Origin: Azospirillum soli
GTDB taxonomy: Bacteria; Pseudomonadota; Alphaproteobacteria; Azospirillales; Azospirillaceae
Reading direction: 5' to 3'
Assembly: GCF_017876165.1 (NCBI RefSeq)
Contig: NZ_JAGINQ010000001.1
Coordinates: forward strand, 496,001-560,000
DNA length: 64,000 nt
Position numbers and translations under genes: made by a program. The notes under the pieces were generated by a model, which saw nothing but the letters and a program-made list of their open reading frames with translations, did no database searches and was not told where the DNA came from. Within the stretch, counting starts at the first letter, position 1; each line of letters begins with the position of its first letter. Shown one piece after another: positions 1 to 7,995 of this stretch.

Positions 1-2
1 TG

Positions 3-704
3 GCCTTCCGGCTGGGGCGGCGACCCTCGGACCAAAGGCGCAGCTTCGGCTATCACCGGCTCCAGGTTCTGGCCGCCTTCGTCAACGGGATCAGCCTGTT
101 CGCCCTGTCCGGCTGGATTCTGTACGAGGCGGCGGAGCGGCTGATGCAGCCGCAGCCCGTCATGGGCGGCACCATGATGGCCGTGGCGACGCTGGGCGCC
201 ATCGGCAACGTCGTGGGCTTCGTCATCCTGCACCGGGGCGACCGCGAGAACCTGAACGTGCGCGGCGCAATGTTGCATGTGATGGGCGACCTGCTGGGGT
301 CGGTCGCGGCCATCGCGGCGGCGGGCATCATCCTGGCGACCGGCTGGACGCCCATCGACCCGCTCCTGTCGGCGCTGGTGGCGCTGCTGATCCTGCGCGG
401 CGCCTGGACCGTGGTGCGGCAGAGCATGCACATCCTGGTCGAGGGCACGCCGTCGGACATCGACCTGGACATCCTGCGCCGCACGCTGCGCGACGCCGCG
501 CCGGACGTGACCGACATCCACCACGTCCATGTCTGGTCCCTGACCACCGAGCGCACGCTGCTGACCATGCACGCCGTCGTGCGGCAGGACGCCGACCGCG
601 ACGCCGTGCTGGGGGTTCTGCTGGAAACGCTGCGCCAGCGGTTCGGCATTGGCCACGCGACGGTGCAGATCGAAACCGGCCCCTGCCCCGATGGGCGTCC
701 TTGA
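3..704 (+). CDS. Cation diffusion facilitator family efflux transporter (5' truncated)
   Basis: The C-terminal 233 residues of a CzcD/ZitB-type proton-coupled exporter of zinc or related divalent metals at the inner membrane. The visible protein opens inside the membrane domain with the family signature FGYHRLQVLAAFVNG. It continues through hydrophobic helices, including a membrane segment with HVMGDLLGS that carries the His/Asp metal site (HxxxD). It ends in the cytoplasmic ferredoxin-like domain (DIHHVHVWSLT, then TMHAVV). The start codon lies before the window. The metal specificity cannot be read from the sequence. Confidence 0.93.
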   Translation, partial: AFRLGRRPSDQRRSFGYHRLQVLAAFVNGISLFALSGWILYEAAERLMQPQPVMGGTMMAVATLGAIGNVVGFVILHRGDRENLNVRGAMLHVMGDLLGSVAAIAAAGIILATGWTPIDPLLSALVALLILRGAWTVVRQSMHILVEGTPSDIDLDILRRTLRDAAPDVTDIHHVHVWSLTTERTLLTMHAVVRQDADRDAVLGVLLETLRQRFGIGHATVQIETGPCPDGRP

Positions 705-813
705 GGGTTTGCCGCCTCCCGAACCGAAGCCCGGCCCCAACGGCATCGTCACGCTGACCGACGCCCGATTTTGGTAACTGGACCCGAGGGAGCCCTGGCG
801 GTGTTTATCCGTC

Positions 814-1407
814 ATGGCTCCCGACGATGACACGGACTTTCCCGAACCATCGGACGCCGTCCGCCTGACCGCCGAGGAACTGGCCTTCCTGCTCGGCGAC
901 CCCGACGCGCGGGCTAGGCAGGACGAGCGGAACGCCCGCGCCAACCGGGCGCGCACCGAACGGCGGCGCGCTGACCCGTCCTATGCCGAGCGGCTGCGCG
1001 CCGACGACCGCGAACGCCAGCGCCGCCGCCGCGCCAAGGCCGCCATCGGCCGCCCGGAACCGGAGCCGGCGCCCGCCGTCCCCCTGCCCGATCTGTCGGC
1101 GGAAGAGGCCGCGCAACGGCTGGAGGAGCATCTCCGCACCGCCGGCACGCCGCAGGCCGCCCAGTTGCGGAACCGACCCGACGCGCTGCGCCGCTGCGTC
1201 GAGGGGTTCGTCGTCTATCGGACCCTGGCCGCCAACGGTGAGCGGCCGACGCGCGGGGCCATCGCCGCCGCCTTCCGGGCGCGCTTCGGCGTCGCCCTCA
1301 CCCCGTCGCAGATCCAGAAGCTGCGCGACCACATCGAAGGCTTCGCCCACCCCGGCGGGCCTTGGCATGTCAACCGTGGGCCTATCAGCCAGGGGCATGT
1401 CCGCTGA
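814..1407 (+). CDS. Hypothetical arginine-rich protein, 197 aa
   Basis: I do not recognise this gene. Codon use is coherent, with a high G/C third position throughout. The N-terminal third is acidic. Residues about 35-75 form a very basic Arg/Ala-rich helix of the kind that binds nucleic acid. The rest is predicted helical and contains RRCVEGFVVYRTLAANGERPT. A 212-codon open frame on the opposite strand (805-1443) is its GC-driven shadow. No good ribosome-binding site precedes the ATG, so the start is uncertain. Confidence 0.6.
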   Translation: MAPDDDTDFPEPSDAVRLTAEELAFLLGDPDARARQDERNARANRARTERRRADPSYAERLRADDRERQRRRRAKAAIGRPEPEPAPAVPLPDLSAEEAAQRLEEHLRTAGTPQAAQLRNRPDALRRCVEGFVVYRTLAANGERPTRGAIAAAFRARFGVALTPSQIQKLRDHIEGFAHPGGPWHVNRGPISQGHVR

Positions 1408-1426
1408 GACGCGCGGGCGATCAAGC

Positions 1427-1588
1427 CCGATACACCCCGTCACGCAACCGGCGCAAATTCCGAATATCTGAGCACCGAACCATGTTTAACGACCCCTTAA
1501 GATGTTGGTTAACGATCCATTAAGATGAATGACGCCCCGACCGGGGCACACCTCCCTGGGCAGGCCGCTGCGTGACGGGGTGTATCGG
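1427..1588. repeat. 162-bp element bounded by perfect 20-bp inverted repeats
   Basis: The sequence at 1427-1446 (CCGATACACCCCGTCACGCA) recurs as its exact reverse complement at 1569-1588. The arms enclose about 122 bp that hold two CtrA-type boxes and a small GCCCC/GGGGC hairpin (1534-1547). The element fills the gap between two convergent genes. The right arm stops three bases before the stop codon of the gene at 1592. It could be a miniature inverted-repeat element or a pair of convergent terminator arms. No target-site duplication is evident. Confidence 0.75.
1486..1523. promoter_or_regulatory. Two tandem CtrA-type binding sites
   Basis: Two perfect matches to the alphaproteobacterial CtrA consensus TTAA-N7-TTAA lie at 1486-1500 and 1509-1523, in the same orientation and 23 bp apart. 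The flanking bases also repeat (TTTAACGACCCCTTAAGATG and GTTAACGATCCATTAAGATG). Both neighbouring genes point toward the site, so no gene start is an obvious target. Confidence 0.6.
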
Positions 1589-1591
1589 CCT

Positions 1592-1936
1592 CTACAAATC
1601 CGTTGCCGATCCCGGCGCGCTTCCGCCGGGCGCTCCCGGTGCTGGCGGCGTGCCGGGAGCCGTTTCGGGAGGTGGCGGAGGCGGGCGGTTCCGGTCGAGC
1701 CGGCGGATGATGATGTCCCCTTCCGGCGTCACCTCCGGCGGAGCGAACAGCGGCACCTGCCGCACCCACCCTTCCAGGGCCTTCATCAGAAGATCGAGCC
1801 CCTGCCGCGCCTGCTCCCCCGGCGTCATCGGGGCGGGAGTCGCCGAAGGTGGCGACCCCGGCGTGTCGGCCGCATGAGCCGGCTCGGCCCACAGCAAACC
1901 GGCGGTGAAAAGGGTGATGAGCGCGCGCGCTGCCAT
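1592..1936 (-). CDS. Small secreted proline-rich hypothetical protein, 114 aa
   Basis: The protein begins with a classical signal peptide (MAARALITLFTAGLLWAEPAHA, probable cleavage after AHA). A Pro/Ala-rich linker follows, then a compact conserved-looking segment (GLDLLMKALEGWVRQVPL, then EVTPEGDIIIRRLDR) and a Pro/Gly-rich tail. The product should be periplasmic. I recognise no catalytic motif. The internal ATG at 1936 is chosen over an upstream in-frame start because it places the signal peptide at the N terminus and avoids the chemoreceptor terminator. Confidence 0.7.
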   Translation of the reverse strand: MAARALITLFTAGLLWAEPAHAADTPGSPPSATPAPMTPGEQARQGLDLLMKALEGWVRQVPLFAPPEVTPEGDIIIRRLDRNRPPPPPPETAPGTPPAPGAPGGSAPGSATDL

Positions 1937-1986
1937 GATTCCGTTCCGACCTTGCCCACATCCTATCTGGTGACGAGGCCCGCAAA

Positions 1987-2024
1987 ACAAAAAGCCCCTT
2001 TCCACGGGGAAAGGGGCTTCTCGT
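1987..2024 (-). terminator. Rho-independent terminator of the chemoreceptor gene
   Basis: A 12-bp stem (AAGCCCCTTTCC / GGAAAGGGGCTT) with a 4-nt loop is followed on the minus strand by a T-rich run (TTTTTGTTTTG). It lies just past the stop codon at 2058. Confidence 0.85.
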
Positions 2025-2057
2025 CGGTCAGCGTTCACCAGTCAGCGGGGTTCCCGC

Positions 2058-4490
2058 TCAGAACTCCTTCCAGTCGTCCTCGTCGGCCGAGGCGCGCTGG
2101 AGCGTGCCGCCGACCGCCGCCTTGACCGGGGCGGGCTTGGCTGCTGCGCGGACTGCCGGCTTGGCCGCGGGGCGCGTGACCGGCTTGGTCGGGGCGATGG
2201 TGCGATGGAAGGCCGGCTGGGCCGAGGCCGCCGCGACGGCCGACATGACCGCCGCCTGATCCAGCTTGAAGAAGCTGACCAGCGCGCGCAGGTCGGTCGC
2301 CTGGTTGGCGAGCGACTGGGCGGCGGCGGTGGTTTCCTCGACCAGGGCGGCATTCTTCTGGGTCATCTCGTCCATCTGGGCAACGGTCGAGTTGATCTCG
2401 TCCAGGGCGGAGGCCTGCTCGCTGCTGGCCGACGCCATCTCGGCGATCAGGCTGGCGACCTGCTGGACGCCGGAGACGATGCCCTCCAGCGCGTCGCCGG
2501 CCTTCTTGACCAGTTCCACGCCGTCCTTCACCTGACTGTCGCTGTCGAGGATCAGGCCCTTGATCTCCTTCGACGCCTGGGCGGAGCGTTGCGCCAGCTG
2601 ACGCACCTCCTGCGCCACCACGGCGAAGCCACGCCCGGCATCGCCCGCCCGCGCCGCTTCCACCGCCGCGTTCAGCGCCAGCAGGTTGGTCTGGAAGGCG
2701 ATCTCGTCGATCACGCCGATGATGTCGGTGATCTTGCGGCTGGCGTCCTCAATGCGCTTCATCGCGTCGATGGCCGAATTCGCCACGCCGCCGCCGGATT
2801 CGGCGGAGTTGCGGGCATCGGTCGCCATGTGATTGGCGCGCTGGGCATTGTCGGCGTTGGAGCGCACGGTGGCGCCCAGCTCTTCCATGCTCGCCGCCGT
2901 CTCCTCCAGGCTCGACGCCTGCTGCTCGGTCCGCTCGGCGAGGTCGCTGGAGCCCAGCGAGACTTCCGACGCGGCCGAGGAGATGGCGTCGGTGGCCCGC
3001 AGGATCTGCCCGACGATCTCCGAGAGCTTGGCGGAGGTGGCGTTGACGTCGGTCTTCAGCTTCTGGAAGGCGCCCTGGTAATCGCGCTCGACGCGCTTGT
3101 TCAGGTCGCCCTGAGCCAGCGCGCTCAGCACCGCGCCCAGATCGTCGATGACCGCCTCCACCGTGTCGGTCAGGCGGTTGATGCCCTCCGACATGGTCTT
3201 GTAGAAGCCGTCCTTGCCGGCCAGATCGAGGCGGCGCGACAGGTCGCCCTTGGACACGCCGTCGATCAGCGCGGCGATCTCCTCGCCGATGGCCTTCTCG
3301 CGGGCGCGCTGGGCCTCGTCGGCGCGGCGCTCGGCTTCCAGCCGCTCGCGCTCGGCCTCGTCCATGCGCTTCTTCTGGATTGCGTTGTCCTTGAACACCT
3401 CCACCGCCTTGGCCATCCGGCCGATCTCGTCCCGGTTGGCCAGGGCCGGGATGGTCACGGTCAGGTCGCCCTCGGCCAGCTTGGTCATCGTCCCGGTCAT
3501 GTCCAGAACCGGACGGACAATCGAGCGCGCCACGGCCCACGCCAGCAGCAGACCGACGGCGATCGCGATGCCGGCGATGGTCATGTTGGCGGTCAGGGTG
3601 CGGTCCATGCTGCCTTCGGTCGAGGACAGCACATCCTCGCGGTCCTTCGTCTCGATGGACACGGTGCGGTCGGACAGCTCGGCGAACTCGGCACCCATCG
3701 CCCCCATCTTCTCGACCAGCTTGGCGCTGTCGACGACCACGGCGGCGGTCTGCTGGAAGATCTCGACGTAGCGGTCGGACAGCTGGTCGGCTTCCTGCGC
3801 TATGCGCTTGCGCGCCGGGCTGTTCAGCCTGTTGGCGACGTCGCGGATCGCCTCATTGAAGGCGTCGTTGCGCGTTGAAACCTCGGCGGCGGCCTTCTCG
3901 CTGGGGCTGGAGAAGAAACGCAAGGCGGCCATGCGGGCCAGCAGCAGCTTCTCCTGGGCGAGGCCGGCCAGCGCCGCCCCTTCCATGTCGCCGTCCGCCA
4001 TGGCTCCGGTGACCAGCTGCGACATGGTCTCGCGCGCCTTCTCGCCGGCCGGGACGAGCTGTTCGTCGTACAGGCGGTCACGGCGCTGGCGCAGTTCGAC
4101 GATCTTGCCGAAGTCGACGACATAGGCATCGAACAGCTGGTTCATGCGCTCCAGGTTGGCGCGGCGCTCACCCGTCGTCCCCTCCAGCGCGGCGCGCAGC
4201 TGCTTGCCCATGCTGGCCTGCACCTTGCGCACCTGCTCGGCGACCTTGGGGTCTCCGGAGACGGTGTAGTTGTAGGCCAGCCGGCGCATCTGCGCCACGT
4301 TGCCGTCGATGTCGATGACCTGGATCGAATGATTGCTCACGGCGGCGTAGGACTGGAAGCCATCGCGCGCCGCGCCCAGACCGCGCACGCCGACGGCAAC
4401 GACCACCACGAGCAGGAGCAGCACCGCCACGAACCCGAAGTAAATACGGGTCCCGACCTTGAAGCGCCCCGCCAGACTGCTTGCCTGCAT
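2058..4490 (-). CDS. Methyl-accepting chemotaxis protein with tandem HAMP domains
   Basis: An 810-residue inner-membrane chemoreceptor. TM1 is at about residues 17-37. A roughly 265-residue all-helical periplasmic domain follows, HBM-like (helical bimodular) in length and character. TM2 is at about 303-321, with a HAMP domain at 322-375. A second region, 405-490, carries two further HAMP-like units (GDLSRRLDL and [10 protein letters not shown]). The signalling domain has its hairpin tip near 596-630 ([20 protein letters not shown]). An Ala/Pro/Lys-rich linker leads to the C-terminal pentapeptide DWKEF, a CheR/CheB-tether-type motif. The start is the ATG giving [10 protein letters not shown]; longer in-frame starts add a non-membrane extension. 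No che genes lie nearby, and the ligand is unknown. Confidence 0.95.
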   Translation of the reverse strand: MQASSLAGRFKVGTRIYFGFVAVLLLLVVVVAVGVRGLGAARDGFQSYAAVSNHSIQVIDIDGNVAQMRRLAYNYTVSGDPKVAEQVRKVQASMGKQLRAALEGTTGERRANLERMNQLFDAYVVDFGKIVELRQRRDRLYDEQLVPAGEKARETMSQLVTGAMADGDMEGAALAGLAQEKLLLARMAALRFFSSPSEKAAAEVSTRNDAFNEAIRDVANRLNSPARKRIAQEADQLSDRYVEIFQQTAAVVVDSAKLVEKMGAMGAEFAELSDRTVSIETKDREDVLSSTEGSMDRTLTANMTIAGIAIAVGLLLAWAVARSIVRPVLDMTGTMTKLAEGDLTVTIPALANRDEIGRMAKAVEVFKDNAIQKKRMDEAERERLEAERRADEAQRAREKAIGEEIAALIDGVSKGDLSRRLDLAGKDGFYKTMSEGINRLTDTVEAVIDDLGAVLSALAQGDLNKRVERDYQGAFQKLKTDVNATSAKLSEIVGQILRATDAISSAASEVSLGSSDLAERTEQQASSLEETAASMEELGATVRSNADNAQRANHMATDARNSAESGGGVANSAIDAMKRIEDASRKITDIIGVIDEIAFQTNLLALNAAVEAARAGDAGRGFAVVAQEVRQLAQRSAQASKEIKGLILDSDSQVKDGVELVKKAGDALEGIVSGVQQVASLIAEMASASSEQASALDEINSTVAQMDEMTQKNAALVEETTAAAQSLANQATDLRALVSFFKLDQAAVMSAVAAASAQPAFHRTIAPTKPVTRPAAKPAVRAAAKPAPVKAAVGGTLQRASADEDDWKEF

Positions 4491-5019
4491 GGAACTGATC
4501 CTTTGACTGCGACCCGGTGGCGAACCGACCGCCACCGGTGAACCCCGCGCGCGCCGCCCCGGATACGGCCTTGAAAGGCCACTCCGAGCGTCCGCTGGCG
4601 CGAGGTGCGTAAAATGCCAGATATCAGGATTTGATTAGCAAAGGGTTTCCACACGGTTACCGCCCCGAAGAAATGACCGCACTTTGCAATTAAAGTGCAG
4701 CACTCCCCGGCCGCCCTTTCCGTTCCTTCCAGCGAGGCCGCACACCTCGTCCAGAGTCGCGCCAAATGGTTTCTGGGCAACAGGACGGGTGAACAGCCCC
4801 GGCCCTTTCACAACTCGCGACTACCCGTCTCGACATCCATCGCATTCGGCAAATCAACAATCACTAGTCGCGAACCATACTGGGCTATGACATTTAAGAA
4901 ACGCTCGCCGTCCAATAATTTCAAAGTTTTCACTTGATTGCACCGAAGGGATGTGTGAACATAGTCCTGTTTGATAGACAGACTAAACAATTAGCGCCAA
5001 AGAATTGGAGTGCCGGGTC
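4491..5019. other. Intergenic region between divergent chemoreceptor and XRE genes
   Basis: About 530 bp with no convincing gene. The half next to the XRE gene is clearly more AT-rich than its surroundings, as expected of a promoter region for both divergent genes. I could not assign a definite -35/-10 pair. A few short open frames show no coding character. Confidence 0.5.
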
Positions 5020-5676
5020 ATGAAAGAACCTTCGGCGCGCAAAAGAGGGCGGCGCGGATCGCCCGAATCCTGGTCAGTCGATGCGCATGTGGGTCAACGC
5101 GTTCGCATGCGGCGGACCTTGCTGGGAATGAGCCAGGAAAAATTGGGCGAGTCCATCGGCCTGACGTTTCAGCAGGTTCAGAAGTACGAACGCGGGTCGA
5201 ACAGGATTTCCGCCGGCACGCTTTACCGTTTGGGACAAGTGCTCGACGTTCCGATCAGTTTTTTCTTTGACTCATATGACGATCCTCATAGCGCTTCGCA
5301 CCAGGCACGCAATGAGGATTCCGACACGACGGCCGAGAGCATCATCAGCCGGCGGGAGGCCCGCCTGCTCCGCCTGTGGCGCGCCGCTCCGGCCCATGTG
5401 GCGGACGAACTGCTGTCCCTGCTCGGCAGCCTTTCCCCCGACCTGCGGGAGGCGCAGGACGGCGTCCAGGACGCCCCTCAGGGCACCATTGGGGACGATG
5501 CCCACACGCCTCCAACCGCGACCAACGACGCGCCCGCCGGGCGTTCCGCCGCATCCCGCGAGTCGTCCAGCCGGTCGAAAAGTAAATCCGCCAACAAGAC
5601 GCGGCGGCGCCACGGCGCCGTCTGGGACCCGGCGGACATCTACCGCGCCGCAAAGGCCCCGCCCCCGACACGCTGA
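5020..5676 (+). CDS. XRE-family transcriptional regulator, 218 aa
   Basis: A DNA-binding regulator with a Cro/CI-type helix-turn-helix at about residues 25-80 (VGQRVRMRRTLLGMSQEKLG, then LTFQQVQKYERGSNRISAGT). The linker FFFDSYDD is typical of alphaproteobacterial regulators of this class. A low-complexity Ser/Arg/Lys-rich tail follows, and no ligand domain is evident. The ATG at 5020 is preferred over the in-frame TTG at 5005 because a GGAG at 5007-5010 sits 9 bp upstream of it. Targets are unknown. Confidence 0.88.
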   Translation: MKEPSARKRGRRGSPESWSVDAHVGQRVRMRRTLLGMSQEKLGESIGLTFQQVQKYERGSNRISAGTLYRLGQVLDVPISFFFDSYDDPHSASHQARNEDSDTTAESIISRREARLLRLWRAAPAHVADELLSLLGSLSPDLREAQDGVQDAPQGTIGDDAHTPPTATNDAPAGRSAASRESSSRSKSKSANKTRRRHGAVWDPADIYRAAKAPPPTR

Positions 5677-5715
5677 TGTGCGGCCGACAATCCAGATGCG
5701 ACAGGCTCAAATGCG

Positions 5716-5748
5716 AAAAGCCCCTCACCCGGCGGTGAGGGGCTTTCC
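5716..5748. terminator. Bidirectional terminator between convergent genes
   Basis: A perfect 12-bp stem (AAGCCCCTCACC / GGTGAGGGGCTT) is flanked by an A-run on the left and a T-run on the right. It serves the XRE gene on the plus strand and the gene ending at 5768 on the minus strand. Confidence 0.85.
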
Positions 5749-5767
5749 TTATACCACTCGGTAGGAC

Positions 5768-6946
5768 TTAGAACCGCAGGATCGCGGCGGTCGAAGCACC
5801 GGAGGGCAAGTCGCCCTTATCCACCACATGCACTTCGCCGCCGCGCATCAACGTCTCCGTGGTGGCGTGCTCGACGAGGTCGATGGACCCATCGGTCGGC
5901 CGGTGGTGCGGGAAGGCACGGTGATAGTCTTCCCGGTAATGACCCCAGACCTTGTCGTTTCCAGCCACCAGCAGGACGCCGACGCGGCCTTCGCGGGCGG
6001 CGACCATGACTTCGTCGGTGCGGGTCGTCGTCCGCTCGGCGGTGGTCCGGTCGCCGGCCAGCGCGTTGAAATGCTCCAGCGCCGCCCGCCGGGCCTGCTC
6101 GAACATCGGCTTGACGACCTCATAGGCGCGCCGGTGCAACTCTTCCGGCTCCAGCGCGTCGGGGTTGGCGAAGACGCCCTGCTCGATCAGCGCGCGCGGG
6201 TGCGTGTCCTTGCGGACATGGCCCTGGATTTCGCTCTCGGCGATCAGCACCAGCGGGCCGTGGAAAACCTTCAGGTGGTCCTGCACCCTGGCGCAGACCC
6301 GCCCGATGTAGGAGATGAGGTGCGCCTTGCGCAGTTCCTCCGGATCCTCGCCGAAATTGTGCGTCTTCACCATGGAGACGCCACCCCGGTCGGTGCGGTC
6401 GCCGTGGCGGGCCGGCGGGGCGGAATGCAGGTTGTTTTCGTCGTAGTCGGTCTCGGCGTGGATTTCCGCCACGCCGTGCGGCAGGTCCACGTCCTCCTCG
6501 GCAAGGCCATGGCGGGTCGCCGAGAACAGACGCGCCCGGCCGGCGGTGATGGTCAGGATCATGAAGTTGCCGTCGCCCGCCAGCAGCGGCAGCAAGGGCC
6601 GCAGCGTGAAGCGGGAGTTGACGGTCACCTCCTCCGGCAGTTCCATCGGGACCCGGTAAATCTGGCACATCCCCTTTGCCAGGAAGATCGCCAGCCCTTT
6701 GTCCTGATGGCGCCAGAACTCGCCCTGGTCGAGCAGGGCGGCGACCGGCTTCATGAAGGTTTCGGCGTCCGGCCGCCGCATGCCGTGCTTCTCGACCAGC
6801 TGGTCCTGCACCTTGGCCATGAGGTTCCGGAGCCGGATCACGTCCTGGCGGATTTCGCGCCCGGCGATGTGGGTGGGCATGAAAATGGACACCGCCGGAG
6901 CGGCATCGACGGCCAAAAGCCGTTCGAGATCGTCTTTCTTGAACAT
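5768..6946 (-). CDS. baeRF-type (bacterial archaeo-eukaryotic release factor-like) protein
   Basis: A 392-residue soluble protein resembling the baeRF family 7 proteins, which are distant relatives of eRF1/Pelota proposed to act on stalled or hibernating ribosomes. Recognisable stretches are VSIFMPTHIAGREIRQDVIRL near the N terminus, the middle segment FMILTITAGRARLFSATRHG, and the C-terminal VGVLLVAGNDKVWGHY with LVEHATTETLMRGGEVHVVD. No GGQ-like release motif is seen. The gene stands alone behind a possible EcfG-type stress promoter. The family assignment is from overall pattern; the biochemical role is not established. Confidence 0.75.
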   Translation of the reverse strand: MFKKDDLERLLAVDAAPAVSIFMPTHIAGREIRQDVIRLRNLMAKVQDQLVEKHGMRRPDAETFMKPVAALLDQGEFWRHQDKGLAIFLAKGMCQIYRVPMELPEEVTVNSRFTLRPLLPLLAGDGNFMILTITAGRARLFSATRHGLAEEDVDLPHGVAEIHAETDYDENNLHSAPPARHGDRTDRGGVSMVKTHNFGEDPEELRKAHLISYIGRVCARVQDHLKVFHGPLVLIAESEIQGHVRKDTHPRALIEQGVFANPDALEPEELHRRAYEVVKPMFEQARRAALEHFNALAGDRTTAERTTTRTDEVMVAAREGRVGVLLVAGNDKVWGHYREDYHRAFPHHRPTDGSIDLVEHATTETLMRGGEVHVVDKGDLPSGASTAAILRF

Positions 6947-6985
6947 CGCCTTCCCCGCGCTTGTGCGTTGGAGCCTGTCGGCAGC

Positions 6986-7010
6986 AACCGAAGCGTCGGG
7001 GGATGGTTCC
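6986..7010 (-). promoter_or_regulatory. Possible EcfG (general stress sigma) promoter for the baeRF gene
   Basis: On the minus strand GGAAC (7010-7006) and GGTT (6989-6986) are separated by 16 bp, about 40 bp upstream of the start codon. The alphaproteobacterial EcfG consensus is GGAAC-N16/17-CGTT, so the -10 half has one mismatch. The same variant occurs upstream of the DUF2934/HPF operon. Confidence 0.5.
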
Positions 7011-7052
7011 TATCCCCTACCGTCAGGTCAGGAAGGGGTTGAGAGACAAGAC

Positions 7053-7637
7053 TTACCAGCTCCGGACCGGGCCCACGTCGATGTGGACGAAGCCGCTGCG
7101 CGGGTAGTAGCCGACGCCGCCCGCCCCCAGCCCCTTCGCCGCCTCGGCGATGGCCTTCAGGTTGACGTCGGGCAGCATCACGTCCACGGCCATGCCGCGG
7201 GTGTGATAGCTTTCCTTCGCGACGCCGCGTGACCGGCGGCGGGCCATGGCGTTGGTGCGGCGGGACCGGAAGCCGCAGACGACCCGGAACGGCTCATCGC
7301 TGTCCAGCGCTTGGTGCACGCGGGCGAGCGCGTCGAACAGGCGCGGATCGAACCGGCAGACCTGCTTGGCGCGATGGTCGCGCAGCAGAACGTCCAGCCG
7401 CTTCAGCGCGTCGGCCTTGTAGTTGCCGTCGGCCCAATAGACGCCGTCGAAATGCTCGTTGGTGTTGATGTTGTGGAGGGCGATACGGCGGACGCCGCCG
7501 ACCAGGGGAGCGGCCTGGACCGGAGCCCCGGTTACCAGGGCGGGTGCCGCGAAGGTCGTCAGAGCCGCGGCGGCAAAGGTCAGAAACCCACGGCGCCCAA
7601 TCTCCGGCGCCTTGCGATCGTCATCCCCCAAAAGCAT
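7053..7637 (-). CDS. DUF882/YcbK-type murein peptidase with Tat signal
   Basis: A predicted exported metallopeptidase of the M15-like DUF882 family, related to E. coli MepK, which cleaves 3-3 (L,D) peptidoglycan cross-links. The N terminus has a Tat motif and hydrophobic stretch (GRRGFLTFAAAALTTFAAPA). The mature part has VCGFRSRRTNAMA, SYHTRGMAVDVMLP (His and Asp zinc ligands) and SGFVHIDVGPVRSW (the last zinc-ligand His). The length of 194 residues is usual for the family. The ATG at 7637 is chosen because AAGGGG lies 5 bp upstream; a GTG at 7643 overlaps that site. It is divergent from an L,D-transpeptidase gene, the activity it would counterbalance. Confidence 0.88.
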   Translation of the reverse strand: MLLGDDDRKAPEIGRRGFLTFAAAALTTFAAPALVTGAPVQAAPLVGGVRRIALHNINTNEHFDGVYWADGNYKADALKRLDVLLRDHRAKQVCRFDPRLFDALARVHQALDSDEPFRVVCGFRSRRTNAMARRRSRGVAKESYHTRGMAVDVMLPDVNLKAIAEAAKGLGAGGVGYYPRSGFVHIDVGPVRSW

Positions 7638-7995
7638 CCTCACCCCTTAATGCATTTGGTGTTCGAAACGAACCGGCCTCCTTCGCCGGCTGGTCCCTAC
7701 CGCTGGTTTGGATGACCCCAAAATATTGTGGTCATACCCAGCAACTATCCGTATAGGGGAGGGTCAGATCATAATCAACCCGATTTTGCCCAAAAAGGTC
7801 ACAAACCTGTCGGACCCGCATAGGCCGCGCCTATCCGGCTCGGCCGGGCCGATTCGGCAGGAAGGTCACACCTGCGTCCCGAAAGAGGGATCCGACTCAC
7901 GTCGCCTCGCCAGCGCGGACTTGGGTGTATAAATTAAGAGTGGACATTCGGCGAACCGGGATCGGGCACGGATCCCGGCAAGTGAGGACGGCACG
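7638..7995. other. Divergent promoter region between the murein peptidase and L,D-transpeptidase genes
   Basis: About 358 bp without a gene. A TATAAA at 7928-7933, preceded by TG, could be an extended -10 for the rightward transpeptidase gene, but no matching -35 is clear. Nothing else is recognised. Confidence 0.4.

Noticed and set aside
805..1443. 212-codon open frame on the minus strand opposite the 197-residue gene
   Set aside because: Gly/Ala/Arg-rich composition without domain character, typical of antisense frames in GC-rich DNA. Its opening codons lie inside the inverted-repeat arm.
1529..2125. Rightward open frame starting just after the CtrA boxes
   Set aside because: Antisense to a gene with a clear signal peptide. 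The translation is Arg/Pro-rich noise. It is tempting because of the upstream CtrA sites, but there is no ribosome-binding site.
2205..3878. 557-codon frame antisense to the chemoreceptor
   Set aside because: Low-complexity Leu/Gly/Arg/His-rich translation, the usual shadow of a GC-rich gene.
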